Part shown: one piece after another, positions 8,972-17,593 of the stretch
Position numbering within the stretch: the first letter of the stretch is position 1
Layout: each line of letters begins with the position of its first letter
Assembly (NCBI RefSeq): GCF_004323735.1
Contig: NZ_CP036455.1
Coordinates: 2,413,101-2,477,100, forward strand
DNA from: Streptomonospora litoralis
GTDB taxonomy: Bacteria > Actinomycetota > Actinomycetes > Streptosporangiales > Streptosporangiaceae
DNA: 64,000 nucleotides
Direction: 5' to 3'
The notes under the pieces: generated by a model
Databases searched by the model: none
Told to the model about the DNA's origin: nothing
Seen by the model: only the letters and a program-made list of their open reading frames with translations
Position numbers and translations under genes: made by a program

Positions 8972-9645
8972 CCGATCGCCGCCGTCGCGCGGAGTACGCC
9001 CTCGCCCTGGGCGCGGTCGCCGCCGGTGCGGCGGCGCTCACCGGCGCGTCCGGGCGCACCTGGGCCCGCGCCGAGATCGCGCTCAGCGGCCCGGCCGCCC
9101 CCGCGCCCGTCGTCGTGACCGGCGACGACACCGCCCCCGCGGCCTTCGCGACGGGCCTGGCCGCACTCGCGGCGGTGGCCGCCCTGCCGGCCACCCGCGG
9201 CCTCGCCCGACGCGTCCTGGGCGGCCTGGTCGCGCTGTTCGGCGTCGCCGGACTGGCCGCCGTCTGGCGCGGGACCCGCCCCGCCGCGCTGCAGGACCTG
9301 GCCGCCGACCGCTCCACGGCCCACGGCGCGGTCGAGGCGCTCCACGTGTCGGCGCTATGGCCCGGCCTGGCCGCCGCCGGCGCCGCGCTGCTGGTGGCCG
9401 CCGGTGCCTACACGCTGGTCCGGGGGGCTGCCTGGCCGAGCATGGGCAGCAGGTACGATCGCCACAGCGCCCCGGGCACCGGCCGCAGCAGCGACCCCGC
9501 CGAGCTGTGGAAATCGCTCGACAGCGGCGCCGACCCCACTCTGGACACCGGACCCGGCGCCGGCGACCGGCCCGCCGACGCACACGGCCGCGCCGCACCG
9601 AGCCCGGCGACCCGCACCCGGCACGAGCACCCGAAGGAGCCTTGA
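8968..9645 (+). CDS. Trp-region conserved membrane protein (TIGR02234 type)
   Basis: 225 residues. Four hydrophobic segments (about residues 10-28, 57-75, 85-103, 135-155) are followed by a polar tail with GSRYDRH and [15 protein letters not shown], the recognisable signature of the actinobacterial tryptophan-operon-associated membrane protein. The biochemical role is unknown. The GTG start overlaps the hisI stop (GTGA). The next gene starts on the last base of its stop codon, so hisI and the two small membrane genes form one tight operon. Confidence 0.82.
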   Translation: MTDRRRRAEYALALGAVAAGAAALTGASGRTWARAEIALSGPAAPAPVVVTGDDTAPAAFATGLAALAAVAALPATRGLARRVLGGLVALFGVAGLAAVWRGTRPAALQDLAADRSTAHGAVEALHVSALWPGLAAAGAALLVAAGAYTLVRGAAWPSMGSRYDRHSAPGTGRSSDPAELWKSLDSGADPTLDTGPGAGDRPADAHGRAAPSPATRTRHEHPKEP

Positions 9646-10013
9646 TGGCCGACGAACACCACGAGGACCACGGCAACACCGTCTCCGCATGGTTCCTGAC
9701 CACGTCCTGGATCGTCGTGTGGACCGCGGCCGCAGGCGCGATCATCGTCGACGAGAACGTGGTGATGTGGTCCTTGGTGGCCCTGGGCGCCAGCGTCGTC
9801 TGCGCCGCGATCGCCGGGATCATGAAAAAGGCCGGACTCGGCCGCAGGCACCCCCGACCCACCCCGCCCACCCGCGAGGAGTGGGAGGCGCTCCAGGCCG
9901 GACAGCGCCGGGCCGAGCCCGCCGCGAAGTCCGCGGGCGCAGCGGAGGAGGCCGAGGCGGTCGCCGGCGACGCCGCCGAGGACTCCGCCGGAGAAACCGC
10001 CTCCGTCCGCTGA
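9645..10013 (+). CDS. Small membrane protein, HGxxPAAW-like
   Basis: 122 residues with two transmembrane helices (about 14-34 and 42-62) and a long charged Ala/Glu-rich tail. The segment DHGNTVSAWFLTTSW sits where the actinobacterial HGxxPAAW family has its motif; here it reads HGNTVSAW, so the Pro is replaced. Neighbour of the TIGR02234 protein in the trp region. An SD-like AAGGAG lies about eight bases before the ATG. Function unknown. Confidence 0.7.
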   Translation: MADEHHEDHGNTVSAWFLTTSWIVVWTAAAGAIIVDENVVMWSLVALGASVVCAAIAGIMKKAGLGRRHPRPTPPTREEWEALQAGQRRAEPAAKSAGAAEEAEAVAGDAAEDSAGETASVR

Positions 10014-10018
10014 ACCAC

Positions 10019-10043
10019 GGCGCCCGCCCGCCCGGCGGGCGCC
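10019..10043 (+). terminator. Terminator hairpin after the hisI operon
   Basis: GGCGCCCGCC, a five-base loop and GGCGGGCGCC form a perfect 10-bp stem six bases after the stop codon. No U-tract, as is common in actinomycetes. Confidence 0.65.
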
Positions 10044-10240
10044 TGTGAGCGGCACGAGCGTCCAGGCGCCGATACGCCCGCCTGCCTCGGTGTGATCCGG
10101 GCCGATCTGGCATGATTCGGTCTACCGCGACGCGCTCAGGACGACAGGCCCAGCCGTGACCCCGTCTGGTGCGCCTCCTCCGCCGCGCGAAGCGGCCGCA
10201 TTGGTCGACTCCGCAACCGAAACCGGAAAGCCGCATCGAC

Positions 10241-10615
10241 ATGAGCTACGGTCCTCCGCCCCCGCCTCCCTCCCAGCCGCCGCCCGGCGCCGGATACGGC
10301 CCGCCCCCCGGGGGCCCGGGGGGCTACGCCGGCGGCTCCGAACCGCCGAACAACTTCCTCGTGCCGGCCATCCTCTCGATGTTCTGCTGCTGGCCGTTCG
10401 CCATCCCCGCCATCCTTGCGGCGGCCAAGGTGAACGAGCTGTGGAACCTCGGCGACTTCGCCGGAGCCCAGGAGCGCGCCGACCGCGCCAAGCGCTTCGC
10501 GATCATCGCGCTCGTCGTCGGCATCCTGATCTACGTCGTGACGATCGTCGGCTACTTCGCGCTGTTCGCCGCCGTGCTCAGCACCGCGCCGACGACGACG
10601 GCGCCGGGATACTGA
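10241..10615 (+). CDS. CD225/dispanin-family membrane protein
   Basis: 124 residues. A Pro/Gly-rich N-terminus (about 38 residues, repeated YGPPP) precedes NNFLVPAILSMFCCWPFAIP, then a loop with KVNELWNLGDFAGAQERADRAK and a second transmembrane helix. This order matches the CD225 (IFITM-like) domain. Bacterial members are small membrane proteins of unknown role. Its last base is the first base of the DUF2752 gene, and the two families are commonly adjacent in actinomycetes. I chose this ATG because the frame upstream shows no family similarity. Confidence 0.8.
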   Translation: MSYGPPPPPPSQPPPGAGYGPPPGGPGGYAGGSEPPNNFLVPAILSMFCCWPFAIPAILAAAKVNELWNLGDFAGAQERADRAKRFAIIALVVGILIYVVTIVGYFALFAAVLSTAPTTTAPGY

Positions 10616-11058
10616 TGTCCCGCGACGCCCTCGCGGCCACCGCGCGGCGCCGCCTGCACCCCGCGGCGGCGCCGCTGCTGCTAGCCGCCGCGGGGGCGGC
10701 CGGAGCCGTCCTGCTGCACTTCGTCGACCCCAACGAGGGCGGCAACTACCCGGTGTGCCCGTGGCTGATGATCACCGGGACCTGGTGCCCGGGTTGCGGG
10801 ACCATGCGCGCCATCCACGCCATGACCGAGCTGGACGTGGCGGGCGCGTTCGGCATGAACCCGATGCTGATGCTGATGGCGCCCTTCCTGGCCTACGGCT
10901 ACGTGCGCTGGCTCTACCGCTCCTTCCGCCCGGCGCCGCCGCGCACGACGCCCAAGAAGGCCCTGCACCCCGCGTGGCTGTACCTGTTCCTGGTCGCGTT
11001 CATCGCATACTGGGTGGTCCGCAACCTGCCCTTCGGCCAGTTCCTCGCCCCGGGCTGA
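10615..11058 (+). CDS. DUF2752 membrane protein
   Basis: 147 residues, about three transmembrane helices. The diagnostic segment is [18 protein letters not shown] followed by TMRAIHAM, the Cys-rich DUF2752 hallmark (CP..TG..CPGCG). Function unknown. Start ATG overlaps the CD225 stop (TGATG). The gene sits just upstream of trpC, but 250 bases and several hairpins separate them. Confidence 0.82.
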   Translation: MSRDALAATARRRLHPAAAPLLLAAAGAAGAVLLHFVDPNEGGNYPVCPWLMITGTWCPGCGTMRAIHAMTELDVAGAFGMNPMLMLMAPFLAYGYVRWLYRSFRPAPPRTTPKKALHPAWLYLFLVAFIAYWVVRNLPFGQFLAPG

Positions 11059-11132
11059 CCGCCCCGACGCCCGACCACGGGGGGACGTGGCAACAGCCCC
11101 GCGCGGACTCGATACGATCGGTAGTACCCGAA

Positions 11133-11187
11133 CGCGGGGCCGCGCCCCGCGCTCCGGTGCCCGGCCCCGCCGCTCAACCGCGGCGGG
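11133..11187 (+). promoter_or_regulatory. Two hairpins in the trpC leader
   Basis: CGCGGGGC-CGC-GCCCCGCG (11133-11151) and CCCGCCGC-TCAACC-GCGGCGGG (11166-11187) are perfect 8-bp stems between a possible -10 (TACGAT at about 11112) and trpC. They could end transcription from the DUF2752 operon or regulate trpC. No Trp-rich leader peptide is visible. Confidence 0.4.
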
Positions 11188-11308
11188 CGTGCCCCGCCCG
11201 AGTACGCGACACCGGCCTCGGCCGCGGGCACCCGTCGACCCCAGTGCAACCCGCACGCGCGGGGATGGTCCAGGTCCACACACCGGCGAATTGAGGGGGC
11301 AGTCCCAC

Positions 11309-12115
11309 GTGAGCGTGCTCGACGAGATACTCGAAGGAGTACGCGCCGATCTGGCCGATCGGCAGGAGGCCACACCCCTGGAGCGGCTCAAGGAGGCGGC
11401 CCGGTCCGTGCCCCGGCCCCAGGACGTGGCCGCGGCCCTGCGCAGGCCCGGTGTGCAGGTCATCGCCGAGGTGAAGCGGTCCAGTCCGTCCAAGGGGGCC
11501 CTGGCCACCATCACCGACCCCGCGGCGCTGGCCCGCGACTACGCGGCCGGCGGCGCAGCCCTCATCAGCGTCCTCACCGAGGGTCGGCGCTTCGCCGGCA
11601 GCCTCGGCGATCTGGACGCCGTGCGCGCGGCGGTGCCCACCCCGCTGCTGCGCAAGGATTTCATCATCAGCTCTTACCAGCTGTGGGAGGCGCGCGTGCA
11701 CGGCGCCGACGCCGTGCTGCTCATCGTCGCCGCGCTGGAGCAGGAGGCACTGGTCTCCCTGGTCGAGCGGGCGCGCTCGCTGGGGCTGACCCCGCTGGTC
11801 GAGGTGCACACCGAGGACGAGGTCGGCCGCGCGCTGGAGGCCGGCGCCACCGTCGTCGGCGTCAACGCCCGCGACCTCAAGACCCTGCAGGTGGACCGCG
11901 ACACCTTCGCCCGGCTCGCCCCGATGATCCCGGCCGACCGCGTCCGGATCGCCGAGTCCGGTGTCCGCGGTCCGCACGACCTGCTGGCCTACGCCGGCCA
12001 CGGCGCCGACGCCGTCCTGGTGGGCGAAAGCCTGGTCCGCGGCCGACAGCCGCGCGACGCCGTCGCCGACCTGGTGACCGCGGGGGCGCACCCCGCGCTG
12101 CGGGACAGGGGCTGA
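11309..12115 (+). CDS. trpC: Indole-3-glycerol phosphate synthase
   Basis: 268 residues, TIM barrel, cytoplasmic. It closes CdRP to indoleglycerol phosphate. Key parts: [12 protein letters not shown] with the catalytic Lys and phosphate contacts, [35 protein letters not shown] and [12 protein letters not shown]. The GTG start (VSVLDEIL) has a GAGGGGG SD about nine bases upstream and matches the usual N-terminus; the frame extends further upstream without similarity. First gene of trpCBA. Confidence 0.95.
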   Translation: MSVLDEILEGVRADLADRQEATPLERLKEAARSVPRPQDVAAALRRPGVQVIAEVKRSSPSKGALATITDPAALARDYAAGGAALISVLTEGRRFAGSLGDLDAVRAAVPTPLLRKDFIISSYQLWEARVHGADAVLLIVAALEQEALVSLVERARSLGLTPLVEVHTEDEVGRALEAGATVVGVNARDLKTLQVDRDTFARLAPMIPADRVRIAESGVRGPHDLLAYAGHGADAVLVGESLVRGRQPRDAVADLVTAGAHPALRDRG

Positions 12116-12118
12116 GCT

Positions 12119-12203
12119 GTGCGTCTCCGCCCGCTCGTGCAGCGGCGCCCCGCCGGCGGCCGATGGCGTTAGGGGGCCCGCGCGCAACCGCGCGTCGGCC
12201 CCC
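12119..12203 (+). promoter_or_regulatory. Mini-ORF and strong hairpin between trpC and trpB
   Basis: Three bases after the trpC stop, a GTG opens a 17-codon frame ([17 protein letters not shown]) with a Trp codon next to last, ending at 12172. The hairpin 12172-12203 begins at its stop: GGGGGCC.CGCGCG, loop CAAC, CGCGCG.TC.GGCCCCC, about 13 pairs. The upstream GCCCC around 12147 could pair with the left arm instead. This geometry resembles an attenuator before trpBA, but a single Trp codon is weak support. It may only be an intercistronic terminator or processing hairpin. Streptomyces has a trpM gene at this position; no such gene fits here. Confidence 0.4.
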
Positions 12204-12305
12204 GCAGCCGCGCCGACCTCATCCGGTCGGGCGGTCGGGCCCCGCGTCCGGCCGCCGGCCGGTACCACCGCACAGGGCGCGCCGCGCGCCGACATGGAGA
12301 ACCAC

Positions 12306-13544
12306 ATGCCATCCGCGACACCGGATTCCAACCAGCCCGACGCACGCGGGCACTACGGCCGCTACGGGGGCCGCTTCAGCCCCGAGGCCCTGATCGCGGC
12401 GCTCGACCAGGTCGCCGAGGAGTGGGAGAAGGCCAAGAACGACACCGGCTTCCGCGCCGAGCTCGACGCCCTGCTGCGCGACTACACCGGCCGGCCCAGC
12501 CTGCTCACCGAGGCGCCGCGGTTCGCCGAGCACTGCGGCGGTGCCCGCGTCTTCCTCAAGCGCGAGGACCTCAACCACACCGGGTCCCACAAGATCAACA
12601 ACGTGCTGGGCCAAGCGCTGCTGACCAAGCGCATGGGCAAGACCCGGGTGATCGCCGAGACCGGCGCCGGCCAGCACGGCGTGGCCACCGCCACCGCGTG
12701 CGCGCTGATGGGCCTGGACTGCGTCATCTACATGGGCGAGGAGGACACCCGCCGCCAAGCCCTCAACGTCGCCCGGATGCGGCTCCTGGGCGCCGAGGTC
12801 GTGCCCGTCGCCGTCGGCAGCCGCACGCTCAAGGACGCCATCAACGAGGCGTTCCGCGACTGGGTCGCCAACGTCGAGACCACCCACTACCTGTTCGGCA
12901 CGGTGGCCGGCCCCCACCCCTTCCCGGCGCTGGTACGCGACCTGCACCACGTCATCGGCGCGGAGGCGCGCACGCAGGTGCTCGACGCCACCGGGCGGCT
13001 GCCCGACGCCGTGGCGGCCTGCGTCGGCGGCGGCTCCAACGCGATGGGCATCTTCGCCGCCTTCGTGCCCGACACCGGCGTCGCCCTCTACGGATTCGAG
13101 GCCGGCGGCGACGGCGTCGAGACGGCCCGCCACGCCGCCGCGATCTCCGGGGGAGCGCCCGGCGTCTTCCACGGCGCCCGCACCTACGTGCTGCAGGACG
13201 AGCACGGCCAGACCCTGCCCAGCCACTCCATCTCGGCCGGGCTGGACTATCCCGCGGTGGGCCCCGAGCACGCCTGGCTGGCCGACAGCGGCCGCGTGTC
13301 CTACCGGGCGGTCACCGACGCCGCGGCGATGGACGCCTTCCAGCTGCTCAGCCGCACCGAGGGCATCATCCCGGCGATCGAGAGCGCCCACGCGCTGGCG
13401 GGCGTGCGCGAGATCGGCGCCGAACTGGGGCCGAACGGCGTGATCGTCGTCAACCTCTCCGGCCGCGGGGACAAGGACGTGGACACCGCCGCCTCCTACT
13501 TCGGACTCGTCGACACCGACCAGGACGGCGAGGTGCGGGCATGA
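12306..13544 (+). CDS. trpB: Tryptophan synthase beta subunit
   Basis: 412 residues from this start. The PLP-dependent subunit joins indole and serine. [23 protein letters not shown] (with the PLP lysine), ETGAGQHG, the phosphate-binding VGGGSNAMG, and [11 protein letters not shown] are all typical. An ATG 12 bases upstream (12294) is also possible. I prefer 12306 because GGAG lies six bases before it, while 12294 has no SD. Overlaps or couples with trpA at its stop codon. Confidence 0.95.
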   Translation: MPSATPDSNQPDARGHYGRYGGRFSPEALIAALDQVAEEWEKAKNDTGFRAELDALLRDYTGRPSLLTEAPRFAEHCGGARVFLKREDLNHTGSHKINNVLGQALLTKRMGKTRVIAETGAGQHGVATATACALMGLDCVIYMGEEDTRRQALNVARMRLLGAEVVPVAVGSRTLKDAINEAFRDWVANVETTHYLFGTVAGPHPFPALVRDLHHVIGAEARTQVLDATGRLPDAVAACVGGGSNAMGIFAAFVPDTGVALYGFEAGGDGVETARHAAAISGGAPGVFHGARTYVLQDEHGQTLPSHSISAGLDYPAVGPEHAWLADSGRVSYRAVTDAAAMDAFQLLSRTEGIIPAIESAHALAGVREIGAELGPNGVIVVNLSGRGDKDVDTAASYFGLVDTDQDGEVRA

Positions 13545-13606
13545 GCGCGGCACAGCAGACCGGCGGCGCACACGCTGCGCCCGGCGGGCGAGACGAGCGA
13601 GGGACG

Positions 13607-14425
13607 ATGAGCCAGACCACACTGCAGGCCGCACTCGCCCGCGCCGAAGCCGACGGGCGGGCCGCCCTCATCGGCTACCTCCCGGCGGGCTTCCCCGACG
13701 TGGAGTCCTCCATCCGGGTGATCGGCGCCATGGTCGAGGGCGGCTGCGACGTCATCGAGGTCGGCCTGCCCTACTCCGACCCGACCATGGACGGCCCGAC
13801 CATCCAGCGTGCGGCCGACACCGCCCTGTCGGCGGGCACCACCCCCGCCGACGTGCTCCGAGTCGTGGAGGCCACCGCCGCCACCGGCGCCGCGGCGGTG
13901 GTGATGACCTACTGGAACCCCGTCGAGCGCTACGGGCCGGCGCGCTTCTGCACCGACCTGGCCGCGGCCGGCGGGGCGGGGGTCATCACGCCCGACCTCA
14001 TCCCCGAGGAGGCCGACGACTGGTTCGCGGCCACCGACGCCGCGGGCCTGGACCGGATCTTCCTGGTCGCGCCCTCCTCCAGCGACGAGCGGCTCCGGCT
14101 GACGGCGCGTGCGTCCCGCGGCTTCGTTTACGCCGCATCCCTGATGGGGGTGACGGGCACCAGGGCCCAGGTCTCCGGTACCGCCGAGAAGCTGGTCGCC
14201 CGCACACGCAGCGCGATCGGCGCGGACGGGCCGTCGGTGTGCGTGGGCCTGGGCATCTCCAACCGCGCACAGGCCGCCGAGGTCGCCGCCTACGCCGACG
14301 GGGTCATCGCCGGCGCCGGGTTCTGCCAGCGGGTCCTGGACGCCCCCGACCTGGAGACGGGCATCGGCGCCGTGCGATCGTTCGCCGAGGAGTTGGCGCT
14401 GGGCGTGCGCGGCGAGCGCGGCTGA
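13607..14425 (+). CDS. trpA: Tryptophan synthase alpha subunit
   Basis: 272 residues. Cleaves indoleglycerol phosphate and channels indole to TrpB. ALIGYLPAGFPD, then VIEVGLPYSDPTMDGPTIQ with the catalytic Glu and Asp, MTYWNPVERYG, FVYAASLMGVTGTR and VGLGISN are diagnostic. An in-frame ATG at 13541 overlaps the trpB stop (ATGA) and would add 22 low-complexity residues. I chose 13607 because GAGGGA precedes it and the length and N-terminus then match the family; the upstream ATG may still serve for coupling. Last gene of trpCBA. Confidence 0.94.
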   Translation: MSQTTLQAALARAEADGRAALIGYLPAGFPDVESSIRVIGAMVEGGCDVIEVGLPYSDPTMDGPTIQRAADTALSAGTTPADVLRVVEATAATGAAAVVMTYWNPVERYGPARFCTDLAAAGGAGVITPDLIPEEADDWFAATDAAGLDRIFLVAPSSSDERLRLTARASRGFVYAASLMGVTGTRAQVSGTAEKLVARTRSAIGADGPSVCVGLGISNRAQAAEVAAYADGVIAGAGFCQRVLDAPDLETGIGAVRSFAEELALGVRGERG

Positions 14426-14459
14426 GGCGGCCGCGCCCCCGGGCGGCCGCGTGCACCAG

Positions 14460-14493
14460 CCCGCCCGGCCCGCTGATCCGCGGGCCGGGCGGG
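14460..14493 (+). terminator. Terminator of the trp operon
   Basis: CCCGCCCGGCCCGC, loop TGATCC, GCGGGCCGGGCGGG: a perfect 14-bp stem. A second GC-rich inverted repeat (GCGGCCGC) lies just before it at about 14427-14451. Confidence 0.8.
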
Positions 14494-14710
14494 TAAGAGT
14501 TCCGTGTGAGTGCGTCCCCGGCGGCCTTCCGGGGGCATGAACCGACGGCCTGCGTCGTTACAGTGCAGCGAGAGGGCCCAGGCGTCGCGCTCGGCAGGGG
14601 AGGCGAGCCGACTCCCTGTGTCGCCGCGCGGACGTAGAGTAGTATCCGCACGGTGCGCACCTGATCCGGTGCTCTACCGCAGTGAACGACTCGCCCCCGG
14701 GAACACTTCA

Positions 14711-15229
14711 TTGGACACCACACATCAGACGGCGCCGGGCAGCCGGCCGGCCGCGGCGCCGCGCCGATGGGCTGCCATCCAGCCCTGGGTCACCCTGCTG
14801 GCCCGCCTCGCCCTGGCCGGGGTGCTCGCCTACGCGGCCGCCAGCAAACTGCCGCCCGCACTGTCGGTGCAGTCCGTCGAGGCCTACCAGCTCTTCTCCG
14901 CCGACGTCAGCCGGGCCATCGGCTTCGCGCTGCCGCTGCTGGAGTTCGCGTTGGCGCTGCTGCTGGTGGTGGGCCTGGCCACGCGCTACGTCGGCGGGGC
15001 CTCGGGCCTGCTGATGATCGTGTTCATCGCGGGCATCGCCTCCGCGTGGGCGCGCGGGCTGAACATCGACTGCGGGTGCTTCGGGACCGGGGGCCCGGTC
15101 GCCGAGGGCGAGACGCAGTACGGACTCGACATCGCGCGCGACCTCGGGTTCCTCGCACTGGCCGCGGTCGTCACGATCTGGCCGCGCTCGCCGCTGGCAT
15201 TGGACCGGCTGTTCGGTCTCTACCGCTGA
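14711..15229 (+). CDS. MauE/DoxX-family redox membrane protein
   Basis: 172 residues with four transmembrane helices (about 20-40, 58-80, 83-105, 135-155). The loop NIDCGCFGTGG carries the CxC motif of the MauE group, which is thought to move electrons for disulfide formation or reduction across the membrane. The next gene encodes a membrane-anchored DsbA-like protein, so the pair probably forms an extracytoplasmic thiol-redox unit. Start is uncertain: TTG at 14711 is the closest to the family N-terminus, with GGGAA about eight bases upstream, and no ATG or GTG in frame fits better. Confidence 0.75.
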   Translation: MDTTHQTAPGSRPAAAPRRWAAIQPWVTLLARLALAGVLAYAAASKLPPALSVQSVEAYQLFSADVSRAIGFALPLLEFALALLLVVGLATRYVGGASGLLMIVFIAGIASAWARGLNIDCGCFGTGGPVAEGETQYGLDIARDLGFLALAAVVTIWPRSPLALDRLFGLYR

Positions 15230-15409
15230 GACCGGCGCCGGACGCACACCCCCGACCGCGGCGGCGGGCCGGGGGAACCGCCCCGGGCGACGGCGCCCGG
15301 CGCCCGGCGGCTGGACGGCGCGCCGCGGACGCACACAGGCGAACCGCGCCGCCCGGCGACGGCGGGCGGAGAAGACGACAGAGACTAGGGATTTCACGGT
15401 GATCGGCTG

Positions 15410-16432
15410 ATGGGCAAGGCTGCGCGGGAAGCGTCTCGCGAACGACTCAGGCAGGAACGGGAGAGGGCCAAGAAGAGGTCTCAGCGCAACAAGGTGCTGG
15501 GCGTCGTCGGCGCCGCGGCAGCGGTCATCCTTCTCGTCGTGGGCGGCGGTTACTTCTTCTTCGCCCAGCAGAGCGCCCAGGAGCAGGCGTTCGCCAACCG
15601 CTACGAGCAGCTGCCGTCGCAGACGGTGCAGCAGGACGGCAGCGTCGTCCTCGCCGAGGAGGGCGTCCAGGCCCCGGTTGTCGAGGTCTACGCCGACTTC
15701 CAGTGCCCGGCCTGCAAGCAGTTCGAGACCGCGAGCGGCCCCACGCTGCAGAAGCTGGCCACCGAGGGCAAGGCCATCGTGCACTACCGGCCGGTGAGCA
15801 TCTTCGCTCAGGCCCAGGAGCCGCTGAGCACCAACTCGCTGCGCGCCGCGGCCGCCGCCCGCTCGGCCGCCGACTACGGAAAGTTCGTCGAGTACCACGA
15901 CCTGCTGTTCGAGAACCAGCCGGCCGAGGGCAGCCAGGGCTTCGCCACCGGCGACCTCAAGGAGTGGGGCGCGGAGATCGGCATCGACGACCCTGCCTTC
16001 GCGGAGCGCGTCGAGGCCGAGGCGCAGGTCGCCGACACCTTCACCGGCGACTACCTGCCCAAGCTCTCCGCGGCGGCCCAGGACCGGATGAGCGGATCCG
16101 AGATCCAGCAGACGGGGCTGGGCGGCCTCATCGAATGGGGCGACGCCAACGGCGTGGACAGCTCGTTCCTCCAGGACACCTACGTCAAGGAGGTCATCGA
16201 TGCGACGTCGGCGGTCAAGGACCGGTACTCTTCCGGAGCGAACGCGTTCGGCGGCACCCCCGCGGTCTACGTCAACGGGCAGCAGATGGGCGACGCCGCC
16301 TTCTCCGGCGACGGAATCCGCGACGCCGTCTCGGAGGCGGGGCCCGGCGAGGTGAGCACCGAACCGCTCGCCGCCTCCGACGACTCGGGGGCGAGTGCCG
16401 ACGCTTCGCCCGAGCCCACCGTGTCACCGTGA
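15410..16432 (+). CDS. Membrane-anchored DsbA-like thioredoxin-fold protein
   Basis: 340 residues. A basic cytoplasmic head (about 1-27) is followed by one transmembrane helix (about 28-52), then an exported thioredoxin-fold domain with the redox motif CPAC in YADFQCPACKQFE (about residue 100) and the cis-Pro region FGGTPAVYVNG. A Ser/Asp-rich tail ends the protein. The family oxidises or isomerises disulfides in exported proteins; the MauE-like neighbour is the likely redox partner. ATG start; lgt follows after about 40 bases. Confidence 0.87.
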   Translation: MGKAAREASRERLRQERERAKKRSQRNKVLGVVGAAAAVILLVVGGGYFFFAQQSAQEQAFANRYEQLPSQTVQQDGSVVLAEEGVQAPVVEVYADFQCPACKQFETASGPTLQKLATEGKAIVHYRPVSIFAQAQEPLSTNSLRAAAAARSAADYGKFVEYHDLLFENQPAEGSQGFATGDLKEWGAEIGIDDPAFAERVEAEAQVADTFTGDYLPKLSAAAQDRMSGSEIQQTGLGGLIEWGDANGVDSSFLQDTYVKEVIDATSAVKDRYSSGANAFGGTPAVYVNGQQMGDAAFSGDGIRDAVSEAGPGEVSTEPLAASDDSGASADASPEPTVSP

Positions 16433-16471
16433 ACGTAGTGCCACCCTGACCGCAAGGAACAGATCGCAGCG

Positions 16472-17593
16472 ATGACCATTCCGCTGATCACCCCCGAGGG
16501 CGCGGCCGAGACCGGCCGCGCCCTCGCGGCCATCCCCAGCCCCGAGGTGAGCTCGTTCTCGCTCGGCCCCTTCACCATCCACTTCTATGCGCTGTGCATC
16601 CTGGCCGGCGTCATCGCCGCCGTGTTCTGGAGCGAGCGCCGCTGGGCCGCCATGGGCGGCGAAAAGGGCACCATCGTCGACATCGCCGTGCCCGCTGTAC
16701 TGCTGGGGCTGGTCGGCGGTCGCCTCTACCACGTGATCAGCGACTACCAGCTCTACTTCGGTCCCGGGCGCAACCCGGTCGAGGCGCTCTACATCTGGAA
16801 CGGCGGCCTGGGCATCTGGGGCGCCATTCCGCTGGGTGCGCTGGCCGTGTGGTGGATGGCCCGGCGCCGCGGGATCTCGCTGTCCAAGCTCTCCTTCGCA
16901 ATCGCCCCGACCCTGCCGCTGGCCCAGGCGCTCGGCCGGTGGGGCAACTACTTCAACCAGGAGCTGTTCGGCAAGCCCACCGACCTGCCCTGGGCGGTGC
17001 ACATCTCGCTGGACTACACCTACAACGCCAACGGGGCACCGCGTCCGGGTATGCAGCCGATCCCCGGAACCAGCACCGAGTACTACAGCTACTACCACCC
17101 CACGTTCCTCTACGAGTCACTGTGGTGTCTTGCACTCGCGGTGCTGCTCGCCTGGCTGGGCAGGCGATACGGTGACCGCCTGGCCGGTGGGCGGCTGTTC
17201 GCGGTCTATGTTATGGGCTACTGTGTGGGTCGGTTCTGGATCGAATACCTGCGCGTCGACCCTGCGCACGAGATCCTCGGCCTGCGATTGAACAACTGGA
17301 CCTCGCTGCTGGTGTTCGCCGCCGCACTCGCCTACTTCCTCTGGGCCGGGCGACGGCTGGACGCCTTCTCCAGCCGGGTCCTGCCCGCAGGCCACGATGT
17401 CGGGACCGAGGTCTTCGACACCGACCCCGCCACCTCCGCGGACAGCGGAGGAGCCGACTCCGCCGACAGGGGCGGGAACGGGTCCCCCGACGGACCCGAG
17501 TCCGGCGCAGGCGCCACGGGGGGCGCCGGTCATGAGAAAGGCACAGCCGGACGGCCGGGAGGTACAGGCCCCGCGCCGTCCGAGGATGGATGA
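16472..17593 (+). CDS. lgt: Prolipoprotein diacylglyceryl transferase
   Basis: 373 residues, seven transmembrane helices. It moves diacylglycerol from phosphatidylglycerol to the lipobox Cys of prolipoproteins. VGGRLYHVISDY, YIWNGGLGIWGA, the Lgt signature GRWGNYFNQELFG (with the essential Arg and Asn) and GRFWIEYLRVD are seen in order. A hydrophilic Gly/Asp tail of about 70 residues after the last helix is longer than in E. coli and common in actinomycetes. The stop overlaps the next gene by four bases. A likely client is the binding lipoprotein encoded at 46030-47274. Confidence 0.95.
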   Translation: MTIPLITPEGAAETGRALAAIPSPEVSSFSLGPFTIHFYALCILAGVIAAVFWSERRWAAMGGEKGTIVDIAVPAVLLGLVGGRLYHVISDYQLYFGPGRNPVEALYIWNGGLGIWGAIPLGALAVWWMARRRGISLSKLSFAIAPTLPLAQALGRWGNYFNQELFGKPTDLPWAVHISLDYTYNANGAPRPGMQPIPGTSTEYYSYYHPTFLYESLWCLALAVLLAWLGRRYGDRLAGGRLFAVYVMGYCVGRFWIEYLRVDPAHEILGLRLNNWTSLLVFAAALAYFLWAGRRLDAFSSRVLPAGHDVGTEVFDTDPATSADSGGADSADRGGNGSPDGPESGAGATGGAGHEKGTAGRPGGTGPAPSEDG

